From: an uncultured Porphyromonadaceae bacterium
GTDB lineage: Bacteria; Bacteroidota; Bacteroidia; Bacteroidales; Muribaculaceae
Direction: 5' to 3'
Assembly (NCBI GenBank): GCA_947175205.1
Contig: CAMWLS010000019.1
Span: 1 to 41,543, forward strand
DNA length: 41,543 nucleotides
The notes beneath the pieces are model-generated. The model was not told the DNA's origin. It saw nothing but the letters and a program-made list of their open reading frames with translations, and searched no databases. Every line of letters starts with the position of its first letter. Position 1 is the first letter of the stretch. This document shows positions 16,973 through 24,759 of the stretch, in pieces. The position numbers were made by a program, and so were the translations under genes.

Positions 16973-17743
16973 ATGAGCTTTAATATATCCAAAATTCTGG
17001 TATCTCAGCCACAGCCCACTTCTGAAAAATCACCATATTTTGACATTGCTGCGCGTCACGGCGTTGAAATTGTATTCCGCCCATTCATAAAGGTGGAAGG
17101 TCTTTCAGCCCGTGAATTCCGTAATCAGAAAGTGGCCATTCTGGACTTCACCGCCATTATTTTTACAGCACGTACGGCCATAGACCACTTCTTCCGCCTG
17201 TGTGAGGAAATGCGCGTCAATATACCGGATGACATGAAATATTTCTGCACCAGTGAAACCATTGCCAATTATCTGCAGAAATATATAATTTACCGCAAAC
17301 GCAAAATCACATTCTCCAAGACCGGCAAATTTGCTGACCTCATTCCCCAGATGCTGCGCCATAAGACAGAAAAATATCTCCTGGCCATGTCTGATGTGAA
17401 TTCCGGTTCAGAACTGGAGCTGCTACAGAGCCATAACCTCAATGTAACCCCTGCTGTCATGTACCGTACAGTCAGCAATGACTTCACTCCGGATGAACCG
17501 TTTGACTATGACATGCTGGTTTTCTTCAGCCCCCAGGGTATAGAGTCACTGAAACGCAACTTCCCCGTTTTCAATCAGGAAAACATAGTCATAGCCACCT
17601 TTGGTCCCAGCACCGCACAGGCCGCTAAAGACGCCGGATTACGAGTGGACATAGAAGTTCCCAAGCCCAACGCCCCTTCCATGTCTGGTGCCATAGATAA
17701 TTTTCTTAAGGAACACAAAAGCGCCGGTGACCGCGCTGAATAA
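16973..17743 (+). CDS. hemD: Uroporphyrinogen-III synthase
   Basis: This 256-residue cytosolic enzyme closes the linear tetrapyrrole hydroxymethylbilane with inversion of ring D. HemD is weakly conserved. The two-domain alpha/beta pattern is visible: first-domain IEVxF-like PFIKVEGLSAREF then VAILDFTAIIFTARTAIDHFF, and second-domain ELLQSHNLNVTPAVMYRTV, DYDMLVFFSPQGIESLKRNF and the conserved IVIATFGPSTAQAAKDAGL. The end is DNFLKEHKSA. It lies between DUF4271 and rnpA, a gene order typical of Bacteroidales. The other heme genes are not in this window. Heme synthesis is patchy in gut Bacteroidales, so an isolated hemD may serve only part of the pathway. Confidence 0.85.
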   Translation: MSFNISKILVSQPQPTSEKSPYFDIAARHGVEIVFRPFIKVEGLSAREFRNQKVAILDFTAIIFTARTAIDHFFRLCEEMRVNIPDDMKYFCTSETIANYLQKYIIYRKRKITFSKTGKFADLIPQMLRHKTEKYLLAMSDVNSGSELELLQSHNLNVTPAVMYRTVSNDFTPDEPFDYDMLVFFSPQGIESLKRNFPVFNQENIVIATFGPSTAQAAKDAGLRVDIEVPKPNAPSMSGAIDNFLKEHKSAGDRAE

Positions 17744-17760
17744 AAACCGCTGAGCGGAAT

Positions 17761-18162
17761 ATGCAGGGTCTGAGGCTGTATAAAAAAGAGAAATTATGCT
17801 CTGTGACAGCCATAGAGCGGCTTTTCTCACACCACACAGCCACTGACACACCTGCTCCCCGTTCAGCCATTGCATACCCCCTCCGCGCCGTGTGGGCGCC
17901 TGCCAGACGTTCTTCTGATGCCCCCCTGGCCTTTCTCATCTCAGTGCCCAAAAGACGTCTGCGCCACGCTGTACAGCGCGTTCTCATGCGCCGCCGCATA
18001 CGTGAGGCATACCGCCTTAACCGCCACACATACACCGCTGAAATGGACTGCAACACCAGGCTGGATGTGGCCTTTATTTACGTTGCCTCTGAGACACTTC
18101 CTTACAGCACCGTGGAAAAAGCCATGATTAAACTTCTGAAAAACATCTCCCATGATTCGTAA
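17761..18162 (+). CDS. rnpA: Ribonuclease P protein component
   Basis: This encodes a 133-residue basic protein that binds RNase P RNA and helps position pre-tRNA 5' leaders. The fold order is as expected: [18 protein letters not shown] at the start, a beta-strand segment [15 protein letters not shown], then the arginine-rich helix [18 protein letters not shown] and a final LDVAFIYVA with closing helix [11 protein letters not shown]. The usual RNRxKR signature of the RNR helix reads RVLMRRR here, keeping the positive charge but losing the Asn. It starts 17 bp after hemD and overlaps yidD by 11 bp, the classic rnpA-yidD pair. Confidence 0.9.
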   Translation: MQGLRLYKKEKLCSVTAIERLFSHHTATDTPAPRSAIAYPLRAVWAPARRSSDAPLAFLISVPKRRLRHAVQRVLMRRRIREAYRLNRHTYTAEMDCNTRLDVAFIYVASETLPYSTVEKAMIKLLKNISHDS

Positions 18163-18376
18163 AAGTCTCACATGGCTCATGTGCCTGCCCATACTGTTTT
18201 ACCGTGCCTGCATCTCTCCCATGTTTCCTGCCGCATGCCGTTTCACCCCCACATGCAGCGCTTACGCCCTGGAAGCCCTGCGCCGTCACGGACCGTGGAA
18301 AGGCAGTATCCTGGCCCTAAAACGCATTCTGCGCTGTCATCCCTGGGGCGGTAGTGGATATGACCCCGTACCATGA
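18152..18376 (+). CDS. yidD: Membrane protein insertion efficiency factor YidD
   Basis: This 74-residue peripheral inner-membrane protein assists YidC-dependent insertion. It has the characteristic N-terminal amphipathic/hydrophobic stretch ([20 protein letters not shown]) and the invariant block [19 protein letters not shown], followed by [24 protein letters not shown]. All conserved Cys residues are present. It overlaps the end of rnpA by 11 bp and the start of the TatD gene by 4 bp (ATGA at 18373-18376), so the three are translationally coupled. Confidence 0.95.
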   Translation: MIRKSLTWLMCLPILFYRACISPMFPAACRFTPTCSAYALEALRRHGPWKGSILALKRILRCHPWGGSGYDPVP

Positions 18377-18912
18377 CAAGACCACTGGACACATTCACTG
18401 ACATCCACACCCACACTCCAGGAAAGGCCCGGAGCATTTACAGCCTCAGCCCGGGAGAAACCCCTGACAGCGTCCCTGACGCTGAAGGAATGGCTTTCAG
18501 CGCCGGCATACACCCATGGGACACTGAAGACCCTGACCTTTACCGCCGCCTGGACACCGTACGCGCCATGGCTGCTGACCCACGGGTGGTGGCCATAGGG
18601 GAGTGCGGCCTTGATGCCCTGCGTGGGGCGCCTCTTGACCTTCAGGAAGAAATATTCATAAAACAGGCTCTAATTGCAGAAGAATGTGGCAAACCCCTCA
18701 TTATCCACTGCGTACGTGCCACAGAACGCCTGCTGCGGCTGCACAGCACGCTGCGGCCGCGCAGCCTGTGGATTATCCACGGCTTCCGCGGAAAACCTCA
18801 GACAGCCGCGCAGCTCACCCGCAAAGGCATAGCACTCAGCCTGGGTCCGCTCCACAACCATGACGTCCCTCACACCATCCCCACACACATGCTATATCAC
18901 GAAACAGACTGA
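18373..18912 (+). CDS. TatD-family metal-dependent hydrolase, unusually short
   Basis: This encodes a 179-residue TIM-barrel amidohydrolase-fold protein related to TatD DNases. Metal ligands are visible: DIHTHT (HxH, about 10-15), [14 protein letters not shown] with the Glu ligand, IIHCVRA and IIHGFRG for the later His ligands, and a final ETD whose Asp is the last conserved metal or catalytic residue. The stop codon comes immediately after that ETD, so the usual ~30 C-terminal residues are absent. The family is normally about 200-265 residues. The following bases do not continue the protein in another frame and lead straight into the dnaX promoter, so this is a short form rather than a frameshift visible here. 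It is coupled to yidD by ATGA. Confidence 0.8.
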   Translation: MTRPLDTFTDIHTHTPGKARSIYSLSPGETPDSVPDAEGMAFSAGIHPWDTEDPDLYRRLDTVRAMAADPRVVAIGECGLDALRGAPLDLQEEIFIKQALIAEECGKPLIIHCVRATERLLRLHSTLRPRSLWIIHGFRGKPQTAAQLTRKGIALSLGPLHNHDVPHTIPTHMLYHETD

Positions 18913-18940
18913 CCTCATAACTTATACTAAAACTTTTTCT

Positions 18941-18948
18941 TATATTTG
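18941..18948 (+). promoter_or_regulatory. -7 element immediately before dnaX
   Basis: TATATTTG fits TAnnTTTG and ends only 5 bp before the dnaX ATG at 18954. Transcription would start at or within a few bases of the start codon, giving a leaderless or nearly leaderless mRNA. There is no TTTG at the -33 distance, so the assignment is moderate. A GTG at 18948 lies inside the element and is rejected as a start. Confidence 0.45.
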
Positions 18949-18953
18949 TGCCT

Positions 18954-20741
18954 ATGGAAAACTACATTGTATCAGCGCGTAAGTACCGCCCGGCCACCTT
19001 TGCCTCCGTTGTGGGGCAAAAGGCGCTGACAGGTACACTGAAAAACGCCATCGCTGCTGACCGCCTTGCCCATGCTTACCTCTTCTGCGGCTCTCGCGGC
19101 GTGGGAAAGACCTCCTGCGCCAGAATATTTGCCAAGACCATAAACTGCACACACCGCACACCGGACGGTGAAGCTTGTAATGAGTGTGAATCATGCCGCC
19201 TGTTCAATGAGGGACGCTCTCTGAACATTGTTGAGCTGGACGCCGCCTCACATAATGGAATAGATGATATCAAAAACCTTATAGACCAGGTTCAGATTCC
19301 TCCCACCACCGGACGTTACCGCGTTTTCATCATTGATGAGGTACACATGCTCACCGCCGCCGCCTTCAACGCCTTCCTCAAGACTCTGGAAGAACCGCCG
19401 GCTTACGTAATCTTCATTCTTGCCACCACTGAAAAACACAAAATCATTCCCACCATCCTCTCACGCTGTCAGATTTATGACTTCTCACGTATCACAATTG
19501 AGGACATGGTGAGCCATCTTCAGTACGTGGCGGCTCAGGAAGGCATGACTGCTGAGGAAAGCGCCCTGCATGTAATAGCGCGTAAGGCTGACGGTGCCAT
19601 GCGTGACGCCCTGTCCATCTTTGATCAGGTGGCTGCGGCATCACGCGGTAACATAACCTACCACAGCGCCATAGATAATCTTAACGTCCTGGACCAGACA
19701 TATTACGGACGGCTGGTTAACTGCTTCATGAAAAATGACGTTCCTGGTGCGCTGCTGATTTATAAAGAGATTCGTGACCGCGGTTTTGACTCCCTCTTCT
19801 TCATCACCGGACTGGGACAATACCTGCGTGACCTCACCGTGGCCTCAGACCCCTCCACACTTGTACTGCTGGAAGCCTCAGATGACATCCGCAAGGCAAT
19901 GGCCGCACAGGCCGCCAAACTCACCCCGCAGTTCCTTTACCGCGCCCTGGCACTGTGTAATGACACTGACCTCAATTACCGCCAGTCATCAAACAAACAG
20001 CTCCTGGTGGAACTCACACTCATAAAACTGTGCCAACCGGAAAGCTCCTCACTTGATGATGCCGGGAGTGAGGAGCTGGAACCACTGACGGCGCCGCAAG
20101 GCCCCGTACCGGCTCATAATGCGTCTGAATCCGCACATAACGCTAATAATATAACCCCGGAACCTGCCCCAGCTCTGGCCCCTGAAAGCACAGTACACGC
20201 GCCTGTACACCCTCAGGTGATGCAACAGCCCACTGCGGCCCGCACACCCGCTGAGCGCCCCCATGCGGCACCCACGGGTCGCGGTTTGCGTGCTCCCGGC
20301 CTATCTCTGCGTCAGGACCGCAACAACAGCAAGCCTGAAGCAGCAACCGCCACACAACAGCACAATACCACTCTTGCACCCACACCCCTGGAAGAGACCA
20401 TAATTAAAGACCTCCGTAATAACTTCATTCACAGCCATCAGGAACACAAACTGCTGGTGAACGTCATGCGCTCAGCCATCATCAGCGCGGCCACCCCCAC
20501 GGTAATGGAAATAAAAGTGGCTAACTCCACCCAGGCTGACATCCTCCGCTTTAATTCCCAACTCCTTGAAAACTGGTTGCGCTCCACGCTTAACAACCAC
20601 CTCATCACTGTCAGAGTGATGATTAGCGCTGAGGCAGAAACCCCTGACGCACTCACTGACCGCGAACTCCTGGCCAAGATGTGTGAACAGCATAAAGACC
20701 TTAAAAACTTCATGGATGAATTCCAACTGCGCATGGAATAA
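18954..20741 (+). CDS. dnaX: DNA polymerase III subunit gamma/tau
   Basis: This encodes 595 residues from the ATG at 18954 (MENYIVSARKYRP). It is the AAA+ clamp-loader ATPase that loads the sliding clamp. Walker A is GSRGVGKT (46-53), zinc-binding cysteines are Cys65, 75, 78 and 81, Walker B is VFIIDEVHML, and sensor 1 and SRC motifs appear in ILATTEKHK and ILSRCQIYDF. Domain III follows to about 370. Residues about 370-470 form a Pro/Ala/Thr-rich linker (VPAHNASESAHNANN, PAPALAPES), and the end is a compact Bacteroidota-type C-terminal domain. No slippery frameshift sequence like that of E. coli stood out. It lies downstream of the short TatD gene with its own -7 element. Confidence 0.95.
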   Translation: MENYIVSARKYRPATFASVVGQKALTGTLKNAIAADRLAHAYLFCGSRGVGKTSCARIFAKTINCTHRTPDGEACNECESCRLFNEGRSLNIVELDAASHNGIDDIKNLIDQVQIPPTTGRYRVFIIDEVHMLTAAAFNAFLKTLEEPPAYVIFILATTEKHKIIPTILSRCQIYDFSRITIEDMVSHLQYVAAQEGMTAEESALHVIARKADGAMRDALSIFDQVAAASRGNITYHSAIDNLNVLDQTYYGRLVNCFMKNDVPGALLIYKEIRDRGFDSLFFITGLGQYLRDLTVASDPSTLVLLEASDDIRKAMAAQAAKLTPQFLYRALALCNDTDLNYRQSSNKQLLVELTLIKLCQPESSSLDDAGSEELEPLTAPQGPVPAHNASESAHNANNITPEPAPALAPESTVHAPVHPQVMQQPTAARTPAERPHAAPTGRGLRAPGLSLRQDRNNSKPEAATATQQHNTTLAPTPLEETIIKDLRNNFIHSHQEHKLLVNVMRSAIISAATPTVMEIKVANSTQADILRFNSQLLENWLRSTLNNHLITVRVMISAEAETPDALTDRELLAKMCEQHKDLKNFMDEFQLRME

Positions 20742-20825
20742 GAGCCGGCCACATAATCCTAAATGTTAAAAAATATCACCGCAGTTAATTTTTGCGCACA
20801 AACCTGCTACAATCCTGTTACTGGC

Positions 20826-20856
20826 TTTCACCCTCCCGCATTATTTATTATTTTTG
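20826..20856 (+). promoter_or_regulatory. Promoter of the response regulator gene
   Basis: TATTTTTG (20849-20856) matches the TAnnTTTG -7 element and TTTC (20826-20829), 19 bp upstream, is one mismatch from TTTG. The predicted transcript starts near 20862, which gives a 30-nt leader to the ATG at 20892 and excludes the upstream in-frame start at 20763. Confidence 0.5.
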
Positions 20857-20891
20857 TATTGCACCTACATCAAAAGACTGCAATATATACA

Positions 20892-21587
20892 ATGGCTTAC
20901 ACCTCAAGTTTAGGCAAAATATACGTTGTGGATGAAGACTCCAACATCCTTGACCTGCTGCTCACTAACCTGGACAGCGAGGGCTACAGTGTTGAAGGCT
21001 TCAGCAAAGCCGCAGACATAATGAGCCAGGACCTTGGAGACGTATCCCTGATAATTGTAGATGCCATGCAGCAGAAATTCAACGGTCTGCACCTGATAGC
21101 CCAGCTGAAGGCAAACCCCCTCACAGCTCACACATCCATCATTCTTTTTACTGCTAACGCCTCAGAACGCATCCTCATTGAAGCCCTTGACCTTGGTGCG
21201 GATGATTTCATAATGAAACCGTTCTCACTACGCGAGCTGGTGGCACGCGTGCGCACAGTGTTACGCCGTACTTCACGCCCTGCTGTGAAAGCACCGGGCC
21301 AAAACCTCAGCTACAGCACCCTGAATCTGGACCTTATGACTGGTAAAGTTACTGATGACGGCATGGAACTCCCCGTAACCAAAACAGAATTTGCCATCCT
21401 CAAGCTTCTGCTGCGCAATGTGGGCACTCCCATTTCACGCATTGAGATTTACCGCAGCATCTGGCAGGATGACTCATCAGGTAATGACCGCATTGTGGAC
21501 ACCAACATCTCACGCCTGCGTAAGAAACTGGGAGAACTCAGCACCTCCCTGGTAAACCGCTCAGGCCTGGGATACATGTTTGTCTGA
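20892..21587 (+). CDS. OmpR/PhoB-family response regulator (orphan)
   Basis: This encodes 231 residues from the ATG at 20892, with an N-terminal receiver and C-terminal winged-helix DNA-binding domain. The receiver has the acidic pair Asp14-Glu15, phospho-acceptor Asp57 (LIIVDAMQQKFNG), Thr88 (FTAN) and Lys109 (IMKPFS), so it can probably be phosphorylated. The output domain (about 135-231) shows LPVTKTEFAILKLLLRN, TPISRIEIYRSIW, the recognition helix DRIVDTNISRLRKKLG and the wing GLGYMFV. No histidine kinase is encoded nearby, so its partner lies elsewhere. An in-frame start at 20763 would place the promoter within coding sequence and adds a non-conserved stretch, so I rejected it. Targets are unknown. 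Confidence 0.88.
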   Translation: MAYTSSLGKIYVVDEDSNILDLLLTNLDSEGYSVEGFSKAADIMSQDLGDVSLIIVDAMQQKFNGLHLIAQLKANPLTAHTSIILFTANASERILIEALDLGADDFIMKPFSLRELVARVRTVLRRTSRPAVKAPGQNLSYSTLNLDLMTGKVTDDGMELPVTKTEFAILKLLLRNVGTPISRIEIYRSIWQDDSSGNDRIVDTNISRLRKKLGELSTSLVNRSGLGYMFV

Positions 21588-21600
21588 TTTCCGGCTCTTA

Positions 21601-21668
21601 TAAAATTTATAACTCATATACGTCTTATAAGTATTATACGTCATATAAGACTTATAAAACTTATAACC
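21601..21668. repeat. Degenerate TTATAA-rich repeat after the response regulator gene
   Basis: Short units such as CTTATAAG, CATATAAG and ACTTATAA recur about every 9-12 bp. One, CGTCATATAAGAC, closely resembles the ATATAAGTC unit repeated at the right edge of the window (41489-41543). Function is unknown. The remainder of this 338-bp gene-free stretch holds a terminator and the tRNA gene. Confidence 0.5.
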
Positions 21669-21671
21669 CCA

Positions 21672-21695
21672 TCACTAATAACTAATAACTAACAC
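21672..21695. repeat. CTAATAA heptad repeat
   Basis: Consecutive CTAATAA units (reverse complement TTATTAG) recur at 26668-26686, where they encode the end of the 132-residue protein, and in shorter form at 29079-29091. This suggests a small dispersed intergenic repeat. Confidence 0.4.
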
Positions 21696-21707
21696 ATAGT
21701 ACCTAAG

Positions 21708-21748
21708 AAAAAACCGGCAAAACAGATACTCTGTTCATGCCGGTTTTT
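21708..21748. terminator. Bidirectional intrinsic terminator between response regulator and tRNA-Arg
   Basis: AAAAACCGGCA (21709-21719) pairs with TGCCGGTTTTT (21738-21748), with an inner CAGA/TCTG pairing. It ends in a T-run on the plus strand and, read the other way, in a T-run on the minus strand. It can therefore terminate both the plus-strand response-regulator transcript and the minus-strand tRNA transcript. Confidence 0.75.
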
Positions 21749-21751
21749 CTG

Positions 21752-21823
21752 TACCCCGGAGCGGAATCGAACCGCTATCTAAAGTTTAGGAAACTTCTAT
21801 TCTATCCGTTGAACTACCAGGGC
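21752..21823 (-). tRNA. tRNA-Arg (anticodon CCT)
   Basis: On the minus strand the 72-nt sequence folds as a cloverleaf. Acceptor GCCCTGG pairs with CCGGGGT (G-U pairs included), D stem GTTC/GAAT, anticodon stem GAAGT/ACTTT around the loop TTCCTAA (anticodon CCT, reading AGG), T arm AGCGG-TTCGATT-CCGCT. CCA is not encoded. A consensus promoter lies upstream and a terminator immediately downstream. tRNA-Arg genes are frequent integration sites for mobile elements, but I see no duplicated 3' end in this window. Confidence 0.9.
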
Positions 21824-21847
21824 CGCTGTTTTTTCATTTAAACGCTA

Positions 21848-21879
21848 CAAAGATAGCAAAAAATGACTACCGTACCAAA
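21848..21879 (-). promoter_or_regulatory. Promoter of tRNA-Arg(CCT)
   Basis: On the minus strand TTTG (21876-21879), exactly 20 bp, TATCTTTG (21848-21855): a full Bacteroidota consensus. It predicts a start near 21843, about 20 nt upstream of the mature tRNA 5' end. Confidence 0.75.
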
Positions 21880-21925
21880 ATATAATATTGCTCACACGGA
21901 CAGCAACTCTTTAGTACTTCACTCA

Positions 21926-24685
21926 TCAGTGCGCCTCCAGCCAGTTTGTAGCCGTCCCTGAAGACACCGTTAACGGTACTCGTCCCTTATAGGCGCCCTC
22001 CATCTCACGCACCACCAGCTGCTGTAACTCTGCCAGTTCCTGCGGTTTCACGTTAAAGATAAGTTCATCATGAACCTGCATTATCATGGTACTCTTCATG
22101 GCACGTTCTTCCATGACCCTGGCTATACGCACCATGGCCAGCTTTATTATATCAGCGGCCGAGCCCTGCAGAGGAGCGTTAATGGCGTTACGCTCAGCAT
22201 AACCGCGTACCACACTGTTACGTGAGTTTATATCCGGAAGCATTCTCCGTCTTCCCATTACCGTACTTACATAGCCTCTGCCACGTGCTCCCTCTATACT
22301 TTCCTGCATGTACTGCTGCACCCGCGGGTAAGTCTTCAGATAAGTTTCTATAAGCTCCTTAGCCTCTCCACGAGGTATTCCCAACCGCTCAGAAAGCCCA
22401 AAGGCAGATATACCGTATATGATACCAAAATTTGCAGTCTTGGCATTACGGCGTTGAGTATCGCTCACCTCATCTTCCGCCACATGATATATTTTTGCTG
22501 CGGTGGCGCGGTGTATATCCGCACCACTCAAAAATGCGTTTATCATTTCACTATCTCCGGAAATATCAGCCATCAGACGCAGTTCTATCTGAGAATAGTC
22601 AGCGCTCAATATCAGATCACCGTCATCAGCTATAAAAGCACGTCTTATCTCGCGCCCATCCTCCGTCCGTACAGGTATGTTCTGCAGATTAGGGTTAGTG
22701 GATGACAGACGCCCTGTGGCGGTTACTGTCTGTTTGAAAGTGGTATGTAGCTTCCCGGTCACGGGATTTATCAGCCGTGGCAAAGCATCCACATACGTTG
22801 CCAGCAGTTTCTTTAACCCGCGTATTTCCAGAATAAGATTAATTATAGGGTGACGGCTGCGGTATTTCTCCAGAATTTCTTCAGTTGTTGACCACGCTCC
22901 GCTCTTGGTTTTTTTAGCTTTTGGATCTATAGCCAGACGTTCAAAAAGTATCTCGCCCACCTGTGCCGGAGAACCCACATTGAAAGTCTTTCCGGCCATC
23001 TCATATACTTCCTGTTCCAGACAATGAAGCCGCTCTGTCAGCCGGCGCGAAATGGCAGCCAACTCATTCACATCTATGCGCACCCCGTTCCACTCCATTT
23101 GAGCCAAAACACGCACCATAGGCTGCTCAATCTCTTTATTTAGATGCTCCAGTTGTTCTGACTTCAATATCTTATTCAGGGGCTCATAAAGCTTCACACA
23201 CAGTTCTGCCTGCTCACACACGGCCTGCTGCTGCTCAAATCCTTCTTTCTCATAAAATTTCTTTCGCTGAAGCGCCACCATATCCGCATCCACAGTCTTA
23301 TATCCGGCCACAGCCATGGCCATGGCACTCATCTCATGTGAGCTTTCAGGCGATACAAGATAGTGCGCCACAGCCACATCATAATATGGTGCCGTCCACT
23401 CCACACCATATCTGCGTAGCACCAGCATACTGCGCTTTACATCAGTGCTGCATATGGTCACATGCGGTGCAGCAAACAGCGGAGCCAGAAGCGCACTCAC
23501 TTCCGGCTGCTCTGTTGGCATCACCGGATAAGCAATATATGCAGTCTTTCCGTCAGGCCGGCTTACTGCCACTCCGCGCAGCACGGCACTCATGGCCTCT
23601 TCTCCGGTGGCATGCACACTCACTCCGCACAGTCCTTTTTCTATACCTGTTAGCGGCTCAATAAATCTTGAAATTTCTTCTATGCTTTCCAGGCGCTCAT
23701 AATTTTGCTCACCCTTGGATGCAATATTAATTGACTCACCGCTTTCTTCCACGCTGTCAAACAGTGACCCCATGGACACATTTTTTTCTGTGGCTTTTTC
23801 TGTTTCAGCTTCCGGCTGCATACGTGACAGAAGACTCCGGAACCCAAGGCGTTTATAAATATCTCGCAGGGCCTCCACGTCAGGTTCTCGCCTTACTAAA
23901 TCTTCCGGCTGTATTTCCAGCGGCACACTGGTGCAGATTGTCACCAGCTCTTTTGAAAACTCTATCTGACGCGCATTATCTTCTATCTTCTTTCTCAGCG
24001 CCCCCTTGAGTTCTCCCGTATTTTTTATCAGATTTTCCACGCTTCCAAACTCTTTAATAAGCTTGGACGCCGTCTTCTCTCCCACTCCGGGACAGCCGGG
24101 TATATTGTCACTGGCATCGCCTTCCAGCGCTAACAGGTCTATCACCTGAAGGGGATTCTCTATATCATAACGCTCACACACCTGCTGCGGACCGCGTATC
24201 TCAAAACCCTTGTTCTGAAGTGCCGGACGGTACATGAAAACTCTTTCATTCACTAACTGCCCGTAATCTTTATCCAGCGTCATCATATAAGTGGTGAAGC
24301 CTTCAGCCGCTGCCCGCACGGAGAGAGTACCTATTATATCATCAGCCTCATAACCTTCTTTTTCCAGCACCTCTATACGCATGGCCTTCAATATATCCTT
24401 TATATAGGGTACGGAAAGGGTGATATCTTCCGGCTGCTTGTCTCGCTGGGCCTTATACTCGGGATACTGTTGGTGACGGAATGTCTTTCCGCCCGCAGGA
24501 TCAAAACACACCGCCATATAGCCCGGATTCTCTTTCTTTATAACGTCTTCTATGGCCGTACAGAAACCGTAAATAGCTGACGTATTAAGCCCGTCGGCAC
24601 TCATCCGCGGACTGCGCAGCAGCGCATAGTAAGCACGGTATATAAGTCCGTAGGCGTCTATTAGAAACAGTTTTTTATCTTCCAT
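21926..24685 (-). CDS. polA: DNA polymerase I, proofreading domain inactive
   Basis: This 919-residue protein is used in Okazaki-fragment maturation and repair. The 5' nuclease (1 to ~290) has its acidic metal sites (LIDAYGLIYRAY, YEADDIIGT, TLDKDYGQL, LEGDASDNIPG). The polymerase domain (about 550-919) is intact: TATGRLSSTNPNLQNIPVR, motif A LSADYSQIELR, motif B RRNAKTANFGIIYG and motif C MQVHDELIF. The middle 3'-5' exonuclease fold remains, but all catalytic acids have changed. E. coli Asp355 and Glu357 correspond to Ser356 and His358 (CGVSVHATG), Asp424 to Ser419 (DVKRSML), and Asp501 to Gln492 (VCEQAE). It is therefore predicted to polymerise without proofreading, as Taq-type enzymes do. 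It lies 74 bp downstream of nadA on the same strand and may share its transcript. Confidence 0.95.
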   Translation of the reverse strand: MEDKKLFLIDAYGLIYRAYYALLRSPRMSADGLNTSAIYGFCTAIEDVIKKENPGYMAVCFDPAGGKTFRHQQYPEYKAQRDKQPEDITLSVPYIKDILKAMRIEVLEKEGYEADDIIGTLSVRAAAEGFTTYMMTLDKDYGQLVNERVFMYRPALQNKGFEIRGPQQVCERYDIENPLQVIDLLALEGDASDNIPGCPGVGEKTASKLIKEFGSVENLIKNTGELKGALRKKIEDNARQIEFSKELVTICTSVPLEIQPEDLVRREPDVEALRDIYKRLGFRSLLSRMQPEAETEKATEKNVSMGSLFDSVEESGESINIASKGEQNYERLESIEEISRFIEPLTGIEKGLCGVSVHATGEEAMSAVLRGVAVSRPDGKTAYIAYPVMPTEQPEVSALLAPLFAAPHVTICSTDVKRSMLVLRRYGVEWTAPYYDVAVAHYLVSPESSHEMSAMAMAVAGYKTVDADMVALQRKKFYEKEGFEQQQAVCEQAELCVKLYEPLNKILKSEQLEHLNKEIEQPMVRVLAQMEWNGVRIDVNELAAISRRLTERLHCLEQEVYEMAGKTFNVGSPAQVGEILFERLAIDPKAKKTKSGAWSTTEEILEKYRSRHPIINLILEIRGLKKLLATYVDALPRLINPVTGKLHTTFKQTVTATGRLSSTNPNLQNIPVRTEDGREIRRAFIADDGDLILSADYSQIELRLMADISGDSEMINAFLSGADIHRATAAKIYHVAEDEVSDTQRRNAKTANFGIIYGISAFGLSERLGIPRGEAKELIETYLKTYPRVQQYMQESIEGARGRGYVSTVMGRRRMLPDINSRNSVVRGYAERNAINAPLQGSAADIIKLAMVRIARVMEERAMKSTMIMQVHDELIFNVKPQELAELQQLVVREMEGAYKGRVPLTVSSGTATNWLEAH

Positions 24686-24759
24686 GGCGTTTTCTCTGCT
24701 GTGTTTTTTTCTTTTTCTCTTTATTCTTAATTAATATAGAGTAACAAGCCTCTTATTAA

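Noticed and set aside
20763-20891. Longer start for the response regulator
   Set aside because: The added residues are not receiver-like and the -7 element at 20849-20856 would lie inside the coding sequence.
21752-21823. tRNA-Arg as the attachment site of the capsid cassette
   Set aside because: polA and nadA separate the two, no duplicated tRNA 3' end is visible in the window, and no integrase is present.
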